A stretch of DNA of 64,000 bases from Hippophae tibetana (lineage: Eukaryota; Streptophyta; Magnoliopsida; Rosales; Elaeagnaceae): positions 110,739,898 to 110,803,897 of the forward strand of contig CM072810.1 of assembly GCA_037013495.1 (NCBI GenBank), in the 5' to 3' direction. The position numbers were made by a program, and so were the translations under genes. A model generated the notes under the pieces. That model saw nothing but the letters and a program-made list of their open reading frames with translations, made no database searches and was not told the DNA's origin. Position 1 is the stretch's first letter, and every line of letters begins with the position of its first letter. Positions 36,346-50,175 of this stretch are shown here, in pieces.

Positions 36346-38598
36346 TTCATCGTAAAAAAACATTAACAAATGTAATCTCAACCACTTAATACTCGATCGT
36401 ATATAATTAGTATAAACAATTTAAAATAATTTATATTTATATTTATAGATAAAAATAATATAATTAATAATTAAAAGTTATAATTTTAAAAAGTAAAAAA
36501 TAAATGTATATATATAATCTTAAATATAATTATTTTAGGATTTAAAATTCAGTATTTAAAATTTGAGGTTTGTGATTTAAAATTTAGAATTTAATTACTA
36601 ATAAAATGTTATTATTAATAAATTAATATTTTTTATTTAAAATATAATTTCTAATTATTAATTTTATATTTTTAATTATTTTACTCTTAATTATAAATAA
36701 TATCTACATCAATAATTGATGCGATAAACCTAATTAGCCCTAGAGCCTCGTTAGGATAGTTCATCTAAAAATTAGTTAATAAAAGTTTATAATTATTTTA
36801 TATTTTAAATATGATAATTTATCAATTATGTGTTAATTCTACAAATTTTATAATAATAATTTTCTATCATGTCAAATAAAACTCAAAATTATTATTTTTA
36901 TTTCAAGTTAAGTTCAGACAATCAAAACATGTAGTATAAAAAAAATTATACCATTATTATTATTTTCTAGTTACTTTTATAAACATCCCATTCTATAGTT
37001 ATTATTTATTTTATATATATGTGTCAAATAACTTATATTTATTAATTAATGTATTAGTTAAAACATATGTATTTTTTAAACATTCTTTTTTAGATACTAA
37101 TATATAGTTTAGGATGAAAAGTTAATTGATTTTTTTTACAAAATGTATCATTTAGTTTTATAATTTTGAGAATATGACATAAAAATAATACCAAAAAAAT
37201 ATTTAATAATTTTTAAAAATAAAATCATCAGAAGTATATTAATCATTTCACTAGTTCAATATGTAAAATGATCAAAATATCTTCTAGTCCAACTTTGTTT
37301 GTAATTTTTTTTGTTTTGGTAAAATGAGAATAAATGAAGAAAATATATTCACCAATATGTATTTAAATGTTTTTATTAATAAAAATCTTTTTATGACTCA
37401 TTTGTTTTTGAGTAAAATGACTAATGAATATATTTTTTATAAGTAAAATAATTAATAAATATCTTTTTTAAATAAAATGATTAATAAACATAATTTTTAT
37501 AAGTAAAATAATTAATGAATATCTTTCTTAAAATTAGAGAATTAAACAACATTTTTATTAAAAAAAATGTATATCATTTAAGTTTTCCCAATATTTTATA
37601 GTTAATATAGAAATATAGAATTTATAACTATATATTGAGGTAGAACTTTACATGGGTAAATATTTTACGTACGTGAATAAACTTTAATTTTCCCAAATAA
37701 ATTAACATTTTGTAAATTTTTACTATTTATCATACTACCTCAAGCAATTAATAAATACTTAATTTACTATCAATCTATAATCCCACCTTTTAAAAATTTG
37801 TTCTTTAAATTGTAAAATCAGTTATAGCTATTTATCAAAATACTATTATCTTTTATAATGTTCATAATTTTTTTTATTATTTAAAAATTATTACTTTTTA
37901 CTTATAGATATATTAATTTTTATGATGAATATAAATAAATAAATAAATTAAAAATATATTAATTTTTAAAATAGTAAAAATATGCTATTTGATTAAAAAG
38001 ACAACTACAACTTCACGAATAAATATAAAATTAAAATGAATTATTATCTTTAAATTTTAATTAAATTCATATATAGGTTTTAAATTTTTTAAATATATTT
38101 TTAATTAACTTCTAAGTTTTTATAATTTTATATATAAATTTTTAATTCATAAATATAAATTTTTATTAATAAAATTGGAACTTATATAATTTTTTTTTAA
38201 AATTGTAGGATTTAAATTTTTTTAAACTTAAATATAAAATTTTAAAAATTTAACGATGATATATGTTTTAAATATTTAAAAATTTATGTACGAATTTAAT
38301 TAAAATTTCATATAATAAATTAAAACACGCAAAACACACCACAGAGACCTAATTATCTGCCATTCTCGGCAGACCTAACGTCATTTGAATTCGATTGATA
38401 AAAGCCGTTGATTAAATCAGTGACCTACAAGATATCACATCAGACTTAAGAGATACACTTTGGCTCATGATCAGCATGAGCTCAACTGAGAGAACCGCAG
38501 ACGACACGTAGGTTCCCTTAGAAGTTAGGACTTAGAACCAAATCCCAGCCCAATATGGTAATTGAACGATACCAGTTTTGGCAAAATCCAAAGCAACC
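36346..38598. other. AT-rich intergenic region and promoter of the G3BP-like gene
   Basis: Most of this is low-complexity AT-rich DNA, with a degenerate tandem stretch near 37400-37540 (AAATGATTAATAAA-type units). The last 250 bp, from about 38340, is less AT-rich and probably forms the G3BP-like promoter. Confidence 0.5.
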
Positions 38599-38600
38599 TC

Positions 38601-38608
38601 TATAAATA
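38601..38608 (+). promoter_or_regulatory. TATA box of the G3BP-like gene
   Basis: TATAAATA is followed about 40-150 bp later by pyrimidine-rich leader sequence and a good 5' UTR donor, as expected for a plant core promoter. Confidence 0.6.
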
Positions 38609-38639
38609 AACAAATTTATATAAATCTCCACCTTTGGAT

Positions 38640-38751
38640 CATCCCAACCACATTCACTCTCTCCAATTTGATTTGTTCGGTGACCGAGCTCATTGAGCGG
38701 CGCGCTCACTCTTCCACTGCTCTTTCGGAGGTTCTGATCTCTCCGTACGAG
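38640..38751 (+). other. G3BP: 5' UTR exon of the G3BP-like gene
   Basis: CT-rich leader (CATTCACTCTCTCC...TCTCCGTACGAG) ending in the donor GTAACTG at 38752. The matching acceptor is TAGTACAG at 40183-40190, directly before the start codon, giving a leader intron of about 1.44 kb. The 5' limit is approximate. Confidence 0.7.
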
Positions 38752-40190
38752 GTAACTGATTCCCTCGACTTTGCGTTTTAGATCCACCGAATTACTAGTC
38801 TGTTAGTTTCATTCTGTGCTTGTGTGTTTTTTCTCAATATTTTTAATATTGATTTTTTGTTTTATTTTTGGTTCCATTTGATTTCAATCCGAAACCGATA
38901 TCTTTATTTAAATTTCACGTTTTTGGAGTTTGTTTGTTATGTTTTTCGTTATCGATTGGTAGCTGATTTCGTTTTTGGTTATTATTTAGTAGTTGATGCT
39001 GCTCTGATTTGAGATAAAATCTTGTTGTGGCTTGAATGATTGGTATAAGAGACAAATGCACTAGGTCCTTACATACGCCCAATTTATTCAATTTGTTATT
39101 TTTTTTAACAGTTTAATCAATTTGTTATTTTTTTTAACAGTTTGGTATTTTGTTATTATAAAAGTAACCGAATTAAATTTTATAACTTTTTTATTTTTAT
39201 TTTATTTTTTTAATTTTATAATTATTGTTGTCTATTATTAAAGACAATTGTTATCTGTTAAGAAAATATGAGAGAAAAAAATGAAAAAAATTGTTCATTT
39301 GTTGTCATTTTTTAGAAACAAAATGACTAATTTATTACAAAAATAAAAAATGCTTATTTGCTCTTCTTGACATAACTGAGAGACTTGTGATGTTATCCAT
39401 CCTTCCTATAAAAGCTAATTGTCTTTTGTTTATATATATACGGTTTAAATTTAAATGGTCAATTATCTAGCATAAGTAAAGCAACACCTTTGTGAAAAGT
39501 TAAAATTATGTGAGATATATTTTATGTAGCCCAATTAAAACAACAATTTTGAACAATTTATAGTTGTTCAATGCTTGCTCGTGATATTGCCTAATTGGGA
39601 GGGATTTCACGGTTAGGGTTTTCATATCCAGTATTGCTCCTCTTAGTAATTTGTCTGCACATGTTAAATGTATTGGAGGAATGCCTATAGATTTTTTATT
39701 TGTTTACTTCAATTTCTACGTTTTGGGCTGCAACATCTTGGTTTTTTGGATAAATTTTCTTTGTTCAAAAAGAACTTAGTTATGTTTGTTTTCTTATGAT
39801 AGTGTTGTTATAAGAGATCCCTCCGTCTTATTTTATAAATGAGATATATGCGGAGTTTTAGTCTTGTTTGTTTATTAAGTTCTGTTTTCACTTGCAAGGG
39901 TCACTTCTGATAGTTTAAGAAAAACCTGTCGACACTTTGGATGTTTAAAAATATGCAAAATTTGATAGGTTTTTTAAATGACCTGTGATAGTAAAGAAGG
40001 ATACTCCTATAAAAGTGTTTGTATAGAAAATAAAAGTAGAAAGCATGACTAGAAATCATATGGTCATAACATAGGGCCTGGGTTGCAACTATAAAATTAT
40101 GTGGGTTACTTTCTTTTGTTGCTTAGTTTTGATTATTTTACTCTATAATTAGTTTTTCTAAAGATTGTTAATTTGTCTCTGTTAGTACAG

Positions 40191-43100
40191 ATGGCAAACC
40201 AGACTGAGGATCCTCCAGTCCCTACTGCTCAGATAATTGGCAATGCTTTTATTCAGCAATATTATCTTGCTCTTCATAAATCTCCTGATGTTGTGCATAA
40301 GTTTTATTGTGACTCCAGTGTTCTTAGTCGGCCTGGAACAGATGGCATGATGACATCAGTGACAACCATGCAAGTAAGTCTCACGAATAAGCAAGTTTTA
40401 ATGACCCCCAAATTATTATTTTTGCAACAATTATAAGTATGCACATCTATAAATCTTCACCCACTTTTGGAAATTTTTGTAACTATTAAATTGTTTTATG
40501 ATATGGGTGAGTTCTTTAGCAGATTATGTATTTATTACTTTGATATGGGTTAGTTGGCCAAATGCTTATCAAGTATGGAGTAAATAAAAATCTTCAGCTT
40601 TTGTAGTCTTCTTTGACGACGGAAAAGGGTTGTGAATGCTATTTTGAAGATGTCTCATTCTAATATGGCTCTGGCACTTTTCAATACTGTGGTTTCATCG
40701 ATTTCTCTCTCACATTGTGGATTTATCGTGTTTCCTTTTTAGCTTGCATTGAGTTCTTTGGTTGCTGCTTTGTGAATTTGGCACCTTTTACCACTGTGGT
40801 TTCATCAGTTTCTTTCTTATTGAGAAGATATTTTGTTTTTGTTTGTTTTTAAGCCTGCTTTGGTCCTTTGGTTGCACTTTTGGAATATAGTTTTTTGTTG
40901 GTATATATTAACCAAGGTTACTTAATTGAAGTAGTTATATGATCTTCATACCTGGCAAAAACACGAGTTGCTTTGACTGGGACTGGATATTATGCGTACG
41001 GAGGCGTTTGTTAGTTATTAGTTCAAACATTCTTTCTTGTAAAATAGATTTGATACTTTATTGACAGATTTATATGTTTCTTTTAAAATTTTGAGCAGGG
41101 GATTAATGAGATGATACTCTCCCTTGACTACCAGAATTATCATGCTCATATTTTGACAGCAGATGCCCAGTTCTCTTATAAGGATGGTGTAATTGTTCTT
41201 GTTACTGGTTGCTTGATTGGAAATAGCAATGTTAGAAGAAAATTCACCCAATCTTTCTTTCTGGCCCCTCAAGACAAAGGCTACTTTGTTTTGAATGATG
41301 TTTTTAGGTATGTTGTTGATGTAGAAAGTAATGATGCTGATGTGGGCTCTCCAACACTTCCGTTGACTAAAATTATTGGTATGTTATGAAAGCTTTAGAT
41401 CATTATTTCTTTCCCTCTATTTATAAGTTGACCTTTAAAATTGTAATTAAATTTTAATGTTATGTTTAGAAAATGTTTAGTGGTAATTTCTTATTGCAGA
41501 GTCAGATAACGTACCTGAACAGCCTGTAATTGATCAAACTGCATCTGTTGAGGTGGAAATAAAGGACAATAGTGATGTCATTCATGCCCCGGAAAATGGA
41601 AAGGATTCAGTTCCTGAGAACAATGCCATTGTGGACAAGACTGATGACAATACTATAGTTGTTGAAAAGAATGTCTATGCCGAGGACCATGTTGAAACAA
41701 GTATCAGTGCTGATCATTCAGTGTCTGAGGCACCCACTACTAATCTCCAGGAGGATGCTGATGCTCCAAAGAAGTCCTTTGCATCCATTGTGTGTACTGT
41801 TTATGTTTTCCTGAAGTTGATAACCTTGATATTATTTCACTTGTCATCTTACACTGTTATTTCCAGGTGCATGCTCTGAACAAAAATACGGCTCCATTTC
41901 ACATGAGAACAACTCCACCTAAACACGTGGAACAACCTCGAAAACCTGCTGCTGCTGCTTCTGTTCCTGAAGCACCAACTCCCATTGGCAGCAACACTGT
42001 GGAAAGGAATATTGATCATGCTGGTTATATTTCTTTTGTTTTGTGGTTTAAATATTTAATTCGTGCTAATAAAATGTGGCTGCATGGAGCAATTTCTCTG
42101 ATAGCGGATACATTTCTTATTATAACTTCTGTGTTATTTTTGTATTATTTTGCAGCCAAGGCTTATGCCATCTTTGTTGCAAATTTGCCTATGACTGCTA
42201 CCGTTGAAGAGCTTGATAAGCTTTTCAAGCAGTTTGGACTGATCAAGGCCGATGGGATCCAAGTTAGAAGTAATAAGGTCTGCTCTTTACAATTCCTTTA
42301 TTTTTCCTCTTTATATGCTGCAATTGATTAGGGTACTTTTTTTGGATGAATATTTAATATATTTATACGTTAACTTTCTTTTCAGCAACAGGGTACCTGT
42401 TTTGGTTTTGTGGAATTTGAATCTGCAAGTTCTATGCAAAGTGCAATTGAGGTATACCTTTGTTTTCCTTGTGAGATTAGCTTATTCTGTTGTAACTTTG
42501 AAAATTGCTTGGAGTTTGTAGATTTTTTTTAATGTTTATGATCTCATGAAATCTGTTCTGATTTGGTATGATAGCCATATATATTTTGTAATTGACAATG
42601 ACGAGTTTTGAGTTAGGAATAGACTTGTAATTGAAGGTGTTTAGTTGGTGTATGATTTAGTTGTCATGTATGCATAAACTCCTTTTGGGTCGAGTTATAA
42701 CCTTGCACAGTATCATTTTTAGGTTCAATTATTTTCGATACTATTTAGTGCATTTTTAATCTTGATAATGTTTCTAGAGCTATAAGTGTCATGACCTAGC
42801 CCAACCCCGAAGTGTTAATTGGATTGTAATACTTATGTACTTATAAACTCTACTTGAGAATCATTCAGAATGGGTGTGGGGAGTCTTCATCTAAATAAAG
42901 TCTTCAACACTCCTTACTTATGCCAAGGTCGAGCTTGAATATATTTCCATTTTTTAAATCTTTTAGGGATTTTTTTTTGCCTTCTCTTTTTGGTTGTCTT
43001 TTCTAGTAAGGCGCATATGTTATATATGTAGGAGACAGAGAGGCTTGGGCCAAGTACCAATTCCTTTGTAACTCGAGTAGCATGTTAAATTTTGTTGAGT

Positions 43101-44121
43101 CCAAACAAAGTGCAATGGTCTGACCAATCCAAAAGGTGAACCCAATGGGTGGTGAGACCCATCGTACATATAAACTCGAGTTGTGACTGTTTTAGTGTTG
43201 TGGGGCTTCTCATCCTTTTATAGTTCAATGAACTTAAAATGTTCTAGTTTCTTGTTGATTGGACTGGCATAAGTTGCTCTCGTGTACCTTATTTGTCTGA
43301 AAGTTGTTTTATTTGTGTTTTTTTTTCTGAACTTGATTGGGTATATCATTTCCATAACTGTATATTCATTGGTGTTTAACCTGAATGCTCTCTGATAACA
43401 CGAAGCTCCTGAATTAATTTGTTTCCTTCTGTTTCGTTTGGAGCTCCTATTTACAGTTTACTGGATTGCGAATCTAATATTTGTGATTTTATGTCAGGCG
43501 TCACCAATTATGTTTGGCAGTCGTAAATTATCCATTGAAGAAAGACGAGGCAAGTTGTGTCGATTTATATATTGTACAGATTCGTTTTTTGGTTCTAGCT
43601 AAGTTTTAGCACTCCATGTTACTCAGTTTGCAGACTAGTCGTCCCTTGCAAATTTGAAAACTATATAATAGCAAATGTTATCCTTTAAATTTATTGCATT
43701 TAGGTTAAAAGACTGTTTGCTTGCTATCAATTAAAATCATGGGACTACTTGTGTCATTTTTTCCCATCAAATGATGGTAGATGAAAGATTATTGGAGAGT
43801 TATATGTCATTACTTAAGAATATTAGAGCTGACACAGTTGTTCATGCAGCAAACAATGATAGAGCAAGATTTCCAGCAGGACGAAGTGGGTATCGGAATG
43901 ACAATTTCAGGGGCCGTGGAAACTATCACGGTGGTCGTGGTTATGGGAGGAATGATTATGAGAAGCGTGGTGAGTTCTCAAGTAGGGCTGGTGGTGAGTT
44001 CTCTGGTCGTGCAAGGGGAAATGCTGGACGCAGTGGTGAACGTGGTGATGAAGGGTACCACCAGAGGTCTTACCCAAATGATGAAGGAAAGGTTGCGAGG
44101 CAAGCAGTGAAGGTGGCATGA
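40191..44121 (+). CDS. G3BP: G3BP-like protein with NTF2, RRM and RGG regions (eight coding exons)
   Basis: Exons: 40191-40373, 41099-41378, 41500-41789, 41867-42023, 42156-42277, 42386-42451, 43498-43549, 43850-44121, for 473 residues. Residues about 14-150 form an NTF2-like domain (IGNAFIQQYYLALHKSPD, NYHAHILTADAQFSYKDG, FFLAPQDKGYFVLNDVFRY). Residues 155-300 are acidic and disordered with a conserved KKSFASIV phrase. Residues about 305-383 form an RRM with RNP2 AIFVANLP and RNP1 GTCFGFVEF. Residues 384-473 are Arg/Gly-rich (NDNFRGRGNYHGGRGYGRNDY). This is the layout of plant homologues of Ras-GAP SH3-binding protein: RNA-binding proteins of stress granules, with roles in immunity and stress responses. 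All junctions keep frame. Seven introns are expected here; six are GT-AG, and the seventh (43550-43849) has a GC donor. It appears intact. Confidence 0.93.
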
Positions 44122-44661
44122 AATATGTTTTGGTATTTTTCTGCCCAATTTTATTTAGTAGACTTATGAGATATAGAGATTTATTTTTGCAACAATCCAA
44201 AGGCGGCATTTTAGGTTTTCTACTATGATTGCTAGCGTTACTTTGAACCTTTTTAGTTAGTGTGGATTTGTTTTTTCTTTGGTGCTGCTGCTGCTGTAAC
44301 AGGAGGAAAAAATAAATATGCCTTTCTAAATTTGTAATGATATTTATTTTGGAATAATCATATTGGGAGTTCTCACATTGGTGTTTATTGTTTAAAGTTT
44401 TAATTTTGATTTTGCCCCACTAGAATTGAGTCGTTTTAAGTCAATTTCAACTTCCTAATGCTTATTCAAGAGGTTTGAGTAACCCAAGTTCCATTAAGAG
44501 TATATTGGCCGAGATGAAAGGGTACATAAATGAGTACATAAGTCCTGTTTCTGTTGTTATTGAGTAGAGCACAAAAATTCTGTTATTAAAAAAAAAAAAC
44601 CACAAAAGAGCTGCACACATAGATGGTCGTGTGTCAAGCATGTGACTCATTATTAGGTATT
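44122..44661. other. 3' UTR and 3' flank of the G3BP-like gene
   Basis: The stretch after the TGA includes AATAAATATG near 44310, a plausible polyadenylation signal. No other gene. Confidence 0.5.
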
Positions 44662-45300
44662 TGTTAATAATGAGTGAGTGAGTTTTCTGTTAGTATTTAG
44701 TTAGCATTGTTGTTAGTGTTGTTGCTATATAAAGCACACTTACTTTGGTTATACTGTAATCTTTCCAATGCAGTTTTCATTAATACACAAGAATTCTCTT
44801 CTCTGCAATCTTCAAAGAAGTCATTCTTGATTTCAGTTTATGGTATCAGAGTCCGAACTTAAAAGCTCCTTGATGGCGAATAAGGGGTCTGGTAATTCTA
44901 GCTACAAAGACGTAATAATTGGATCAAAATTACCTTTTTCAAGCTCTCACTCTGGTCTTGGTGCTTAGTCAAGAATCCACTCTACAAATCCCTCGGGTCT
45001 TGGTGTTAATAATTCTATAATGAATTGCAATTGACGTGCTTGTTAAGAGTCTTTCTTCGTTTTCTCTCATGAATGTAAGTTTACCTGTTAAACTCGATGA
45101 GAACAATTACATCATTTTGGAGATATCAATTGTTGACATATGTTACGGCTTATGGCCTTGACTGTATAATAGATGGATTTAGGTGTCTTCGTCCTTAGAA
45201 TTTTTTTTGTACCAATTCTCATTTTCTTGAATCTGAAAAGATTAAATTCCATTGTTAAAGAATGCATTTATGGCTCCGTTTCTGTTAGGATGTTGGGTTA
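44662..45300 (+). mobile_element. Ty1/copia 5' fragment (LTR and start of gag)
   Basis: An LTR-like stretch of about 170 bp ends TTTCA at 44835 and contains a TATATAAAG box near 44730. It is followed by the primer-binding site TGGTATCAGAGT (44841-44852) and gag-like sequence (start MANKGSGNSS; later a YQLLTYVTAYGLD phrase typical of copia gag). Only the 5' portion is present. It is on the plus strand, unlike the other copia elements here, and is broken. Confidence 0.65.
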
Positions 45301-45521
45301 TTTGAGCAATGAATGACTACTAGAAAGCAGTGAATTGCTTTAGAAAAATAATACTCTGCTGATGTTGGATCAAAATCGGAGCAACTTCTTAACCATTTTT
45401 GTAAGGGTATTTCGGGTTTAATAATTTTTATAAGTGCATCTTTAAATCTCACCCAAACTGAAAAGGAAAAAGAAAAACCACCCAGGCGTGACCACTCCCT
45501 CCCCCCAATTCCCCAACGCAA

Positions 45522-45699
45522 ATGAAACATACTATTTATTTATCAGTTATGAGCAAACGAAGAACATGGGTTTGCATATTCGTGTTACTTTATGCAATTC
45601 TATTGGTGGCCAGCCTTTTATGCATCAGATGTTCTTGGATTTATTTCAATGGCGGAAGCTCTGGCTGTAATGATTTTGGTCACTTGGATTGGAGAGTTT
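45522..45699 (+). pseudogene. Possible remnant of a small membrane-protein gene
   Basis: A frame containing MSKRRTWVCIFVLLYAILL (a basic start followed by a hydrophobic segment) runs into the copia element 2 LTR. A second frame in the same stretch reads WPAFYASDVLGFISMAEALAV, also hydrophobic and compositionally protein-like. The two together look like a host membrane-protein exon that has lost its frame and was then cut by the LTR insertion at 45700. I cannot name the family. Confidence 0.3.
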
Positions 45700-46053
45700 T
45701 GTTGAGTAAAATTTAAAATACACAATTTTAAATTTATTAATATTAGATTTAAATAAATAAACAAATTACTTGTATTATACTCACTATATTATCTTTTAAA
45801 AACAACTTACAAATTGAAAAGAAAAATACAAATACTTAAAAGAGAAAGCTCTCAATTCACACTCAAACTAAAAATACAAAGACTTATTTATTTTTGATGG
45901 AATGATTAAACCAAATGCAAGGTAGGCTATTTATAGTCCTCATCATGCAATCTACATCACACAAATATAAAACTAAGAAATCATTCTAGACACACAAATA
46001 TTATCTATATATTTCAACCACTTCATTTATTATGTTGATGTTGATTTTCAACA
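45700..46053 (-). repeat. Left LTR of copia element 2
   Basis: Begins TGTTGAGTAAAATTT and ends GATTTTCAACA. The pyrimidine run CTCCCCCTC follows at once, which is the purine tract on the coding strand. Confidence 0.9.
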
Positions 46054-49000
46054 CTCCCCCTCAACAACAACTCTCGCTATTTTTACTGTGTCAAGTTGAT
46101 GACAAAACATTTCGAACTTACCAACACTTAAGCTTTTTGTGAACAAATCCGCAACTTGATTATCTATCTTGATTTATCTCATCTCAATTTTCTTCTTGTA
46201 GAACCTTTTCTCTAATAAAGTGATAGTGCACTTCAACATGTTTAGTTCTTACATGAAAGACTGGATTCTCTGCTAAACGAATTGCCGATTGATTCTCACA
46301 GTATAACGGAACTGCATAATTTATTGGTTGTTGTAGATTATTCATTAGTTGTATCAACCATGTACTCTTTTGAGCTGCCATTGCCATTTCTTAAAACTCA
46401 ACTTCAGTGGTTGATAATGATACTATCGGTTGTCTTTTGCTACATCAAGAAATTGTTCCAGAACCAAGCTTAAACACATACCCAGTTGTTTATCTCCTGG
46501 TGTCATGATCTCCTGTATAATCAGGATCGTAGTAACTAACTAACTTTCCATCTCTACCTTTCTTGTACAAAAGATCATAGTCAATTATACTCTTCACATA
46601 TCTCAGTATTCGTCGAATTGCTTCCAAATGAAGCTTCTTTGGATTTTGCATGTACCGACCCATTATACTAACTACATAAGAAATGTCAGGCCGAGTTAAG
46701 GTTAAGTAGATTAGAATACCTACCAATTTTTGATACATTGTCGCATCTTCCAAATCGTTTCCTTCATGTGCACACATTTTGGCATTTGGTTCCATCGGCG
46801 TCAAAATCGGTTTGCATTCAAGCATTCCGAACCTCTTCATCAAATCTTTGAAATATTTTTGTTGACAAAGAAATATTCCTTCTTGTGTGCGGTTAATCTC
46901 TAGACCAATGAAGTGTTTGAGTTGTCCAAGTTCCTTCATCTGGAAACAAACTAATAAATTCTCCTTTGTTCGAAGAATTTCTACCTCATCATCACCAGTT
47001 ATGATTAAATCATCTACGTACACTAGTAAAATATCTAGCTTTCCATCACTGGATTTGACAAACAAGATAGAATATGCAGGTGTTACTAAATAACCACTTT
47101 GTGTTAAAATTTAGCAATCTTATCATATCATGCCCTAGGTTCCTGTTTCAATCCATAAAGTGCTTTCGTAACTTACACATATATTTAGGATGATCTTGGC
47201 TCTAAAAACCCATTAGTTGGATCATATAGATATCATGATCCAACTCTCTATGAAGAAAAGCATTATTCACATTCATTTTCCATAAATTTCAGTTTTTATT
47301 GGCTACAATTGCAAGTAGCACTCGTACAATTGTAAGTTTTGCCACCAAACTAAACGTTTCATCATAGTCTAGTTCGTACTGTTGAGAAAAACCATGAGCT
47401 ACCAATCGTACCTTGTATGTCTCAATTGACCCATCTGGATGATGCTTTATCTTGTTAACCCATTTATAGGATATGAGTTTCACATCTCCTGATTTTCGCA
47501 TCAGATCCCAAGTTTGAGTTTGTTGAAGTGCATCGATCTCTTCTTTCATAGCTGTCATCCACTCAGATCTTTGCGATGTTTTTTCGAACGTCTCAGGTTC
47601 TATTGCTTCTTCAACTATGGCTGCATTGGTATATTTGGGATTTGGCCTTTGTGTTCTTGTTGACCTACAAAATTGAGATTGTGGAGTTGATTCTTTCATT
47701 TCACTAGTCCCACCTTCTTCATTTAGTTGTTGATATATGCCAGTTTTCCAAGGATTCTGAGTTACTCTTTGTTCGGCACCATCATTCTTTGGATCTCTGG
47801 ATTCATCTAAACTTGGTTGGAATTGAATAGTATGCTCCCCCATCTTTTGTTGCAACTTGTCTCCAAATTCTATTGAGTATGGAAACGCCTCCTTCTCTGA
47901 GGACCACCAAGAAGATGCTTCATCGAACACCACATCTCGTGAAGTGTAGCATTTTCCACTCATTGGATCACAACATTTCCACCCTTTTCTCTGGCTATCG
48001 TATCCCGCAAAGATACATCTAACAACTTTCTTGTCAAATTTGCTTTGTAAATGATCAGGAACAAATACATAACATACACAGCCAAATACTCGAAAGTAGC
48101 TAACTGTAGGTTTCATGTTCCACAGTTTTTCAAAGGGTGAGACAAATTCTAACCTTGGTTGAAAAAGTATGATGATCACAAAGGCTGCAGTCATCATCAC
48201 TTCATCCCAAAACCCCCTAGGTACATTCTTTTCATGTAGCATACTCCAATAAATTTCTACAAGATGTCGATTATTTCTCTCTGCTACACCATTTTGTTGT
48301 GGCGTTTTGACACAAGTGTACTGATGACGTATTCGACTTTCCCTTAGGTATTGAGAGAACTCACTTGAGCTATATTCACCACCATTTTCTGTGCTTAAGC
48401 AATGAATCTTCTTTCCAACTTCTCATTCAGTTGACTCTATGAACTCTTTAAACTTTGAGAACACGTCAGATTTTTCTTTCATAAAGAAAAACCACACATA
48501 CCTTGAATGGTTCTTTTGCTTTAAATTTTGATTCCTCATATGGAAATTGGTGAGCTTTACCATACTTGCATCCTATACAGACTGTGTCTATTTGCACGTC
48601 TAGTTGAGAAAGCCCTTTAAGCATCGACTTCTTCACTATCACACTTAGCTTGGAATAACTAACGTGACCTAACCGCATATGTCATAGATCTACTATCTCA
48701 TTTATTTTTATCTTGTCTACATATGTAGATTCTACTAATATCACGTAAAATGATTCCAATCGTTGCCCTTCCATTGTAGGTGTTTTTGAGATTTTGAGAT
48801 CACGATACACCTTCATGTCTCGGGGAGCGAACAAGACATAGTGGCCCGATGATGTTAATTGAGCTATAGATAGAATTTTTTTCTTCATTCTTGGGACATA
48901 ACAAACATCTTGAAATGGTACATGGTTAGTATTATATTGAGACGTAACTATCGTCTTACCGATGTGGGCTATCAATAACCTTGAGTTGTCAAATGTCACC

Positions 49001-50175
49001 ACTACACGACCTCCCTTGTACTCAGACATGCTTTCCAACTTCTGTTTATCACCTGTCATATGATTTGAGCAGCCCGAATCTATGATCCAGTCACTCTTGT
49101 AGTCAATCTGTTTTGATATCGTCACCGTAAGAGCTAATTCTTCTTCCTCTATAACGAATAATAATTTAGCATCCCAACCATTTTTGCTATGCACCTTAGA
49201 ATTGGAAGTAGCTATATTACTTTCAACATGCTTTTTCTTACTCTAACAATCTTTTACCATGTGACACATCTTCCCGCAGTTGTAACATTCACTATCAATT
49301 TTTTTACTGTTATTGCTATTCTTCCAAGCTCTCCCTGAACGAAAGCCTCCCTTTCCTTGATAAATTTTTTCCTTTTGTCACCATTCTTGTTAGATCCATT
49401 ACCATTGTACTTCTTAATAGTGCCTTTGTTTTTGATGATGTGGAGCGCTTCTTCGTCACCCTTCAACGAGACTCTTCCAATTGGCTTAGCCATAACTTCT
49501 TGACCGATTAACAAATTCTCAAACTCAACAAGAGATGGTTGTGTCGGCCATCCTTGTATAGCGGTAATAAACCCTCGATATTCAGGTCTTAAACCATGTA
49601 TAATTATTCTCTTTATTCTAGTTTCCCCAATAGAAGCTTTCGAATATAACTCTAAAATTTTGCGGCATAATGACTTTACCTTGTGAAAGTATTAGGAAAT
49701 TATCATGTTACGTTGCACCATCAATAGCAACTCGTTCTCTAGAAGTTGTAGTCTTGTATCATTCTTCTTTGAAAAGAGTAACAAGAGTGTTTCATGCTTC
49801 CTTGGTGTTTTGTCATCTTGAATGTGCTCCAACTGTGGTCTTTAAAGCAAACATCGTTTTGCCTGCTTTAATTTTTCACTTTCACCAAGATGTTGTTTTC
49901 ATCTTCCGTTGCTAGTTGTGTAACTTCATAACCAACAACAACCTCCCACAAGTCTTGACCTTGTAGGTAAGACTTCATACATGTTGCCCATGTGTTATAG
50001 TTTTTATTGTTGAGCTTCTTGATTCTTTCAACTACTTAAAGGTCACCTATCGTGTTGGAAAGACCTTGATTGTACCGAACAAGCTTAACTAAGAAACTTG
50101 TAGAGTACCAAACTCCTCACAACTCAAGATAGCTTCACTAAGAACGATCATTGACCGTCTCGCTCTGATACCAAT

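Noticed and set aside
43781-44209. Alternative frames across the last G3BP exon
   Set aside because: They are shadows of the Arg/Gly-rich coding exon, whose repetitive codons keep other frames open.
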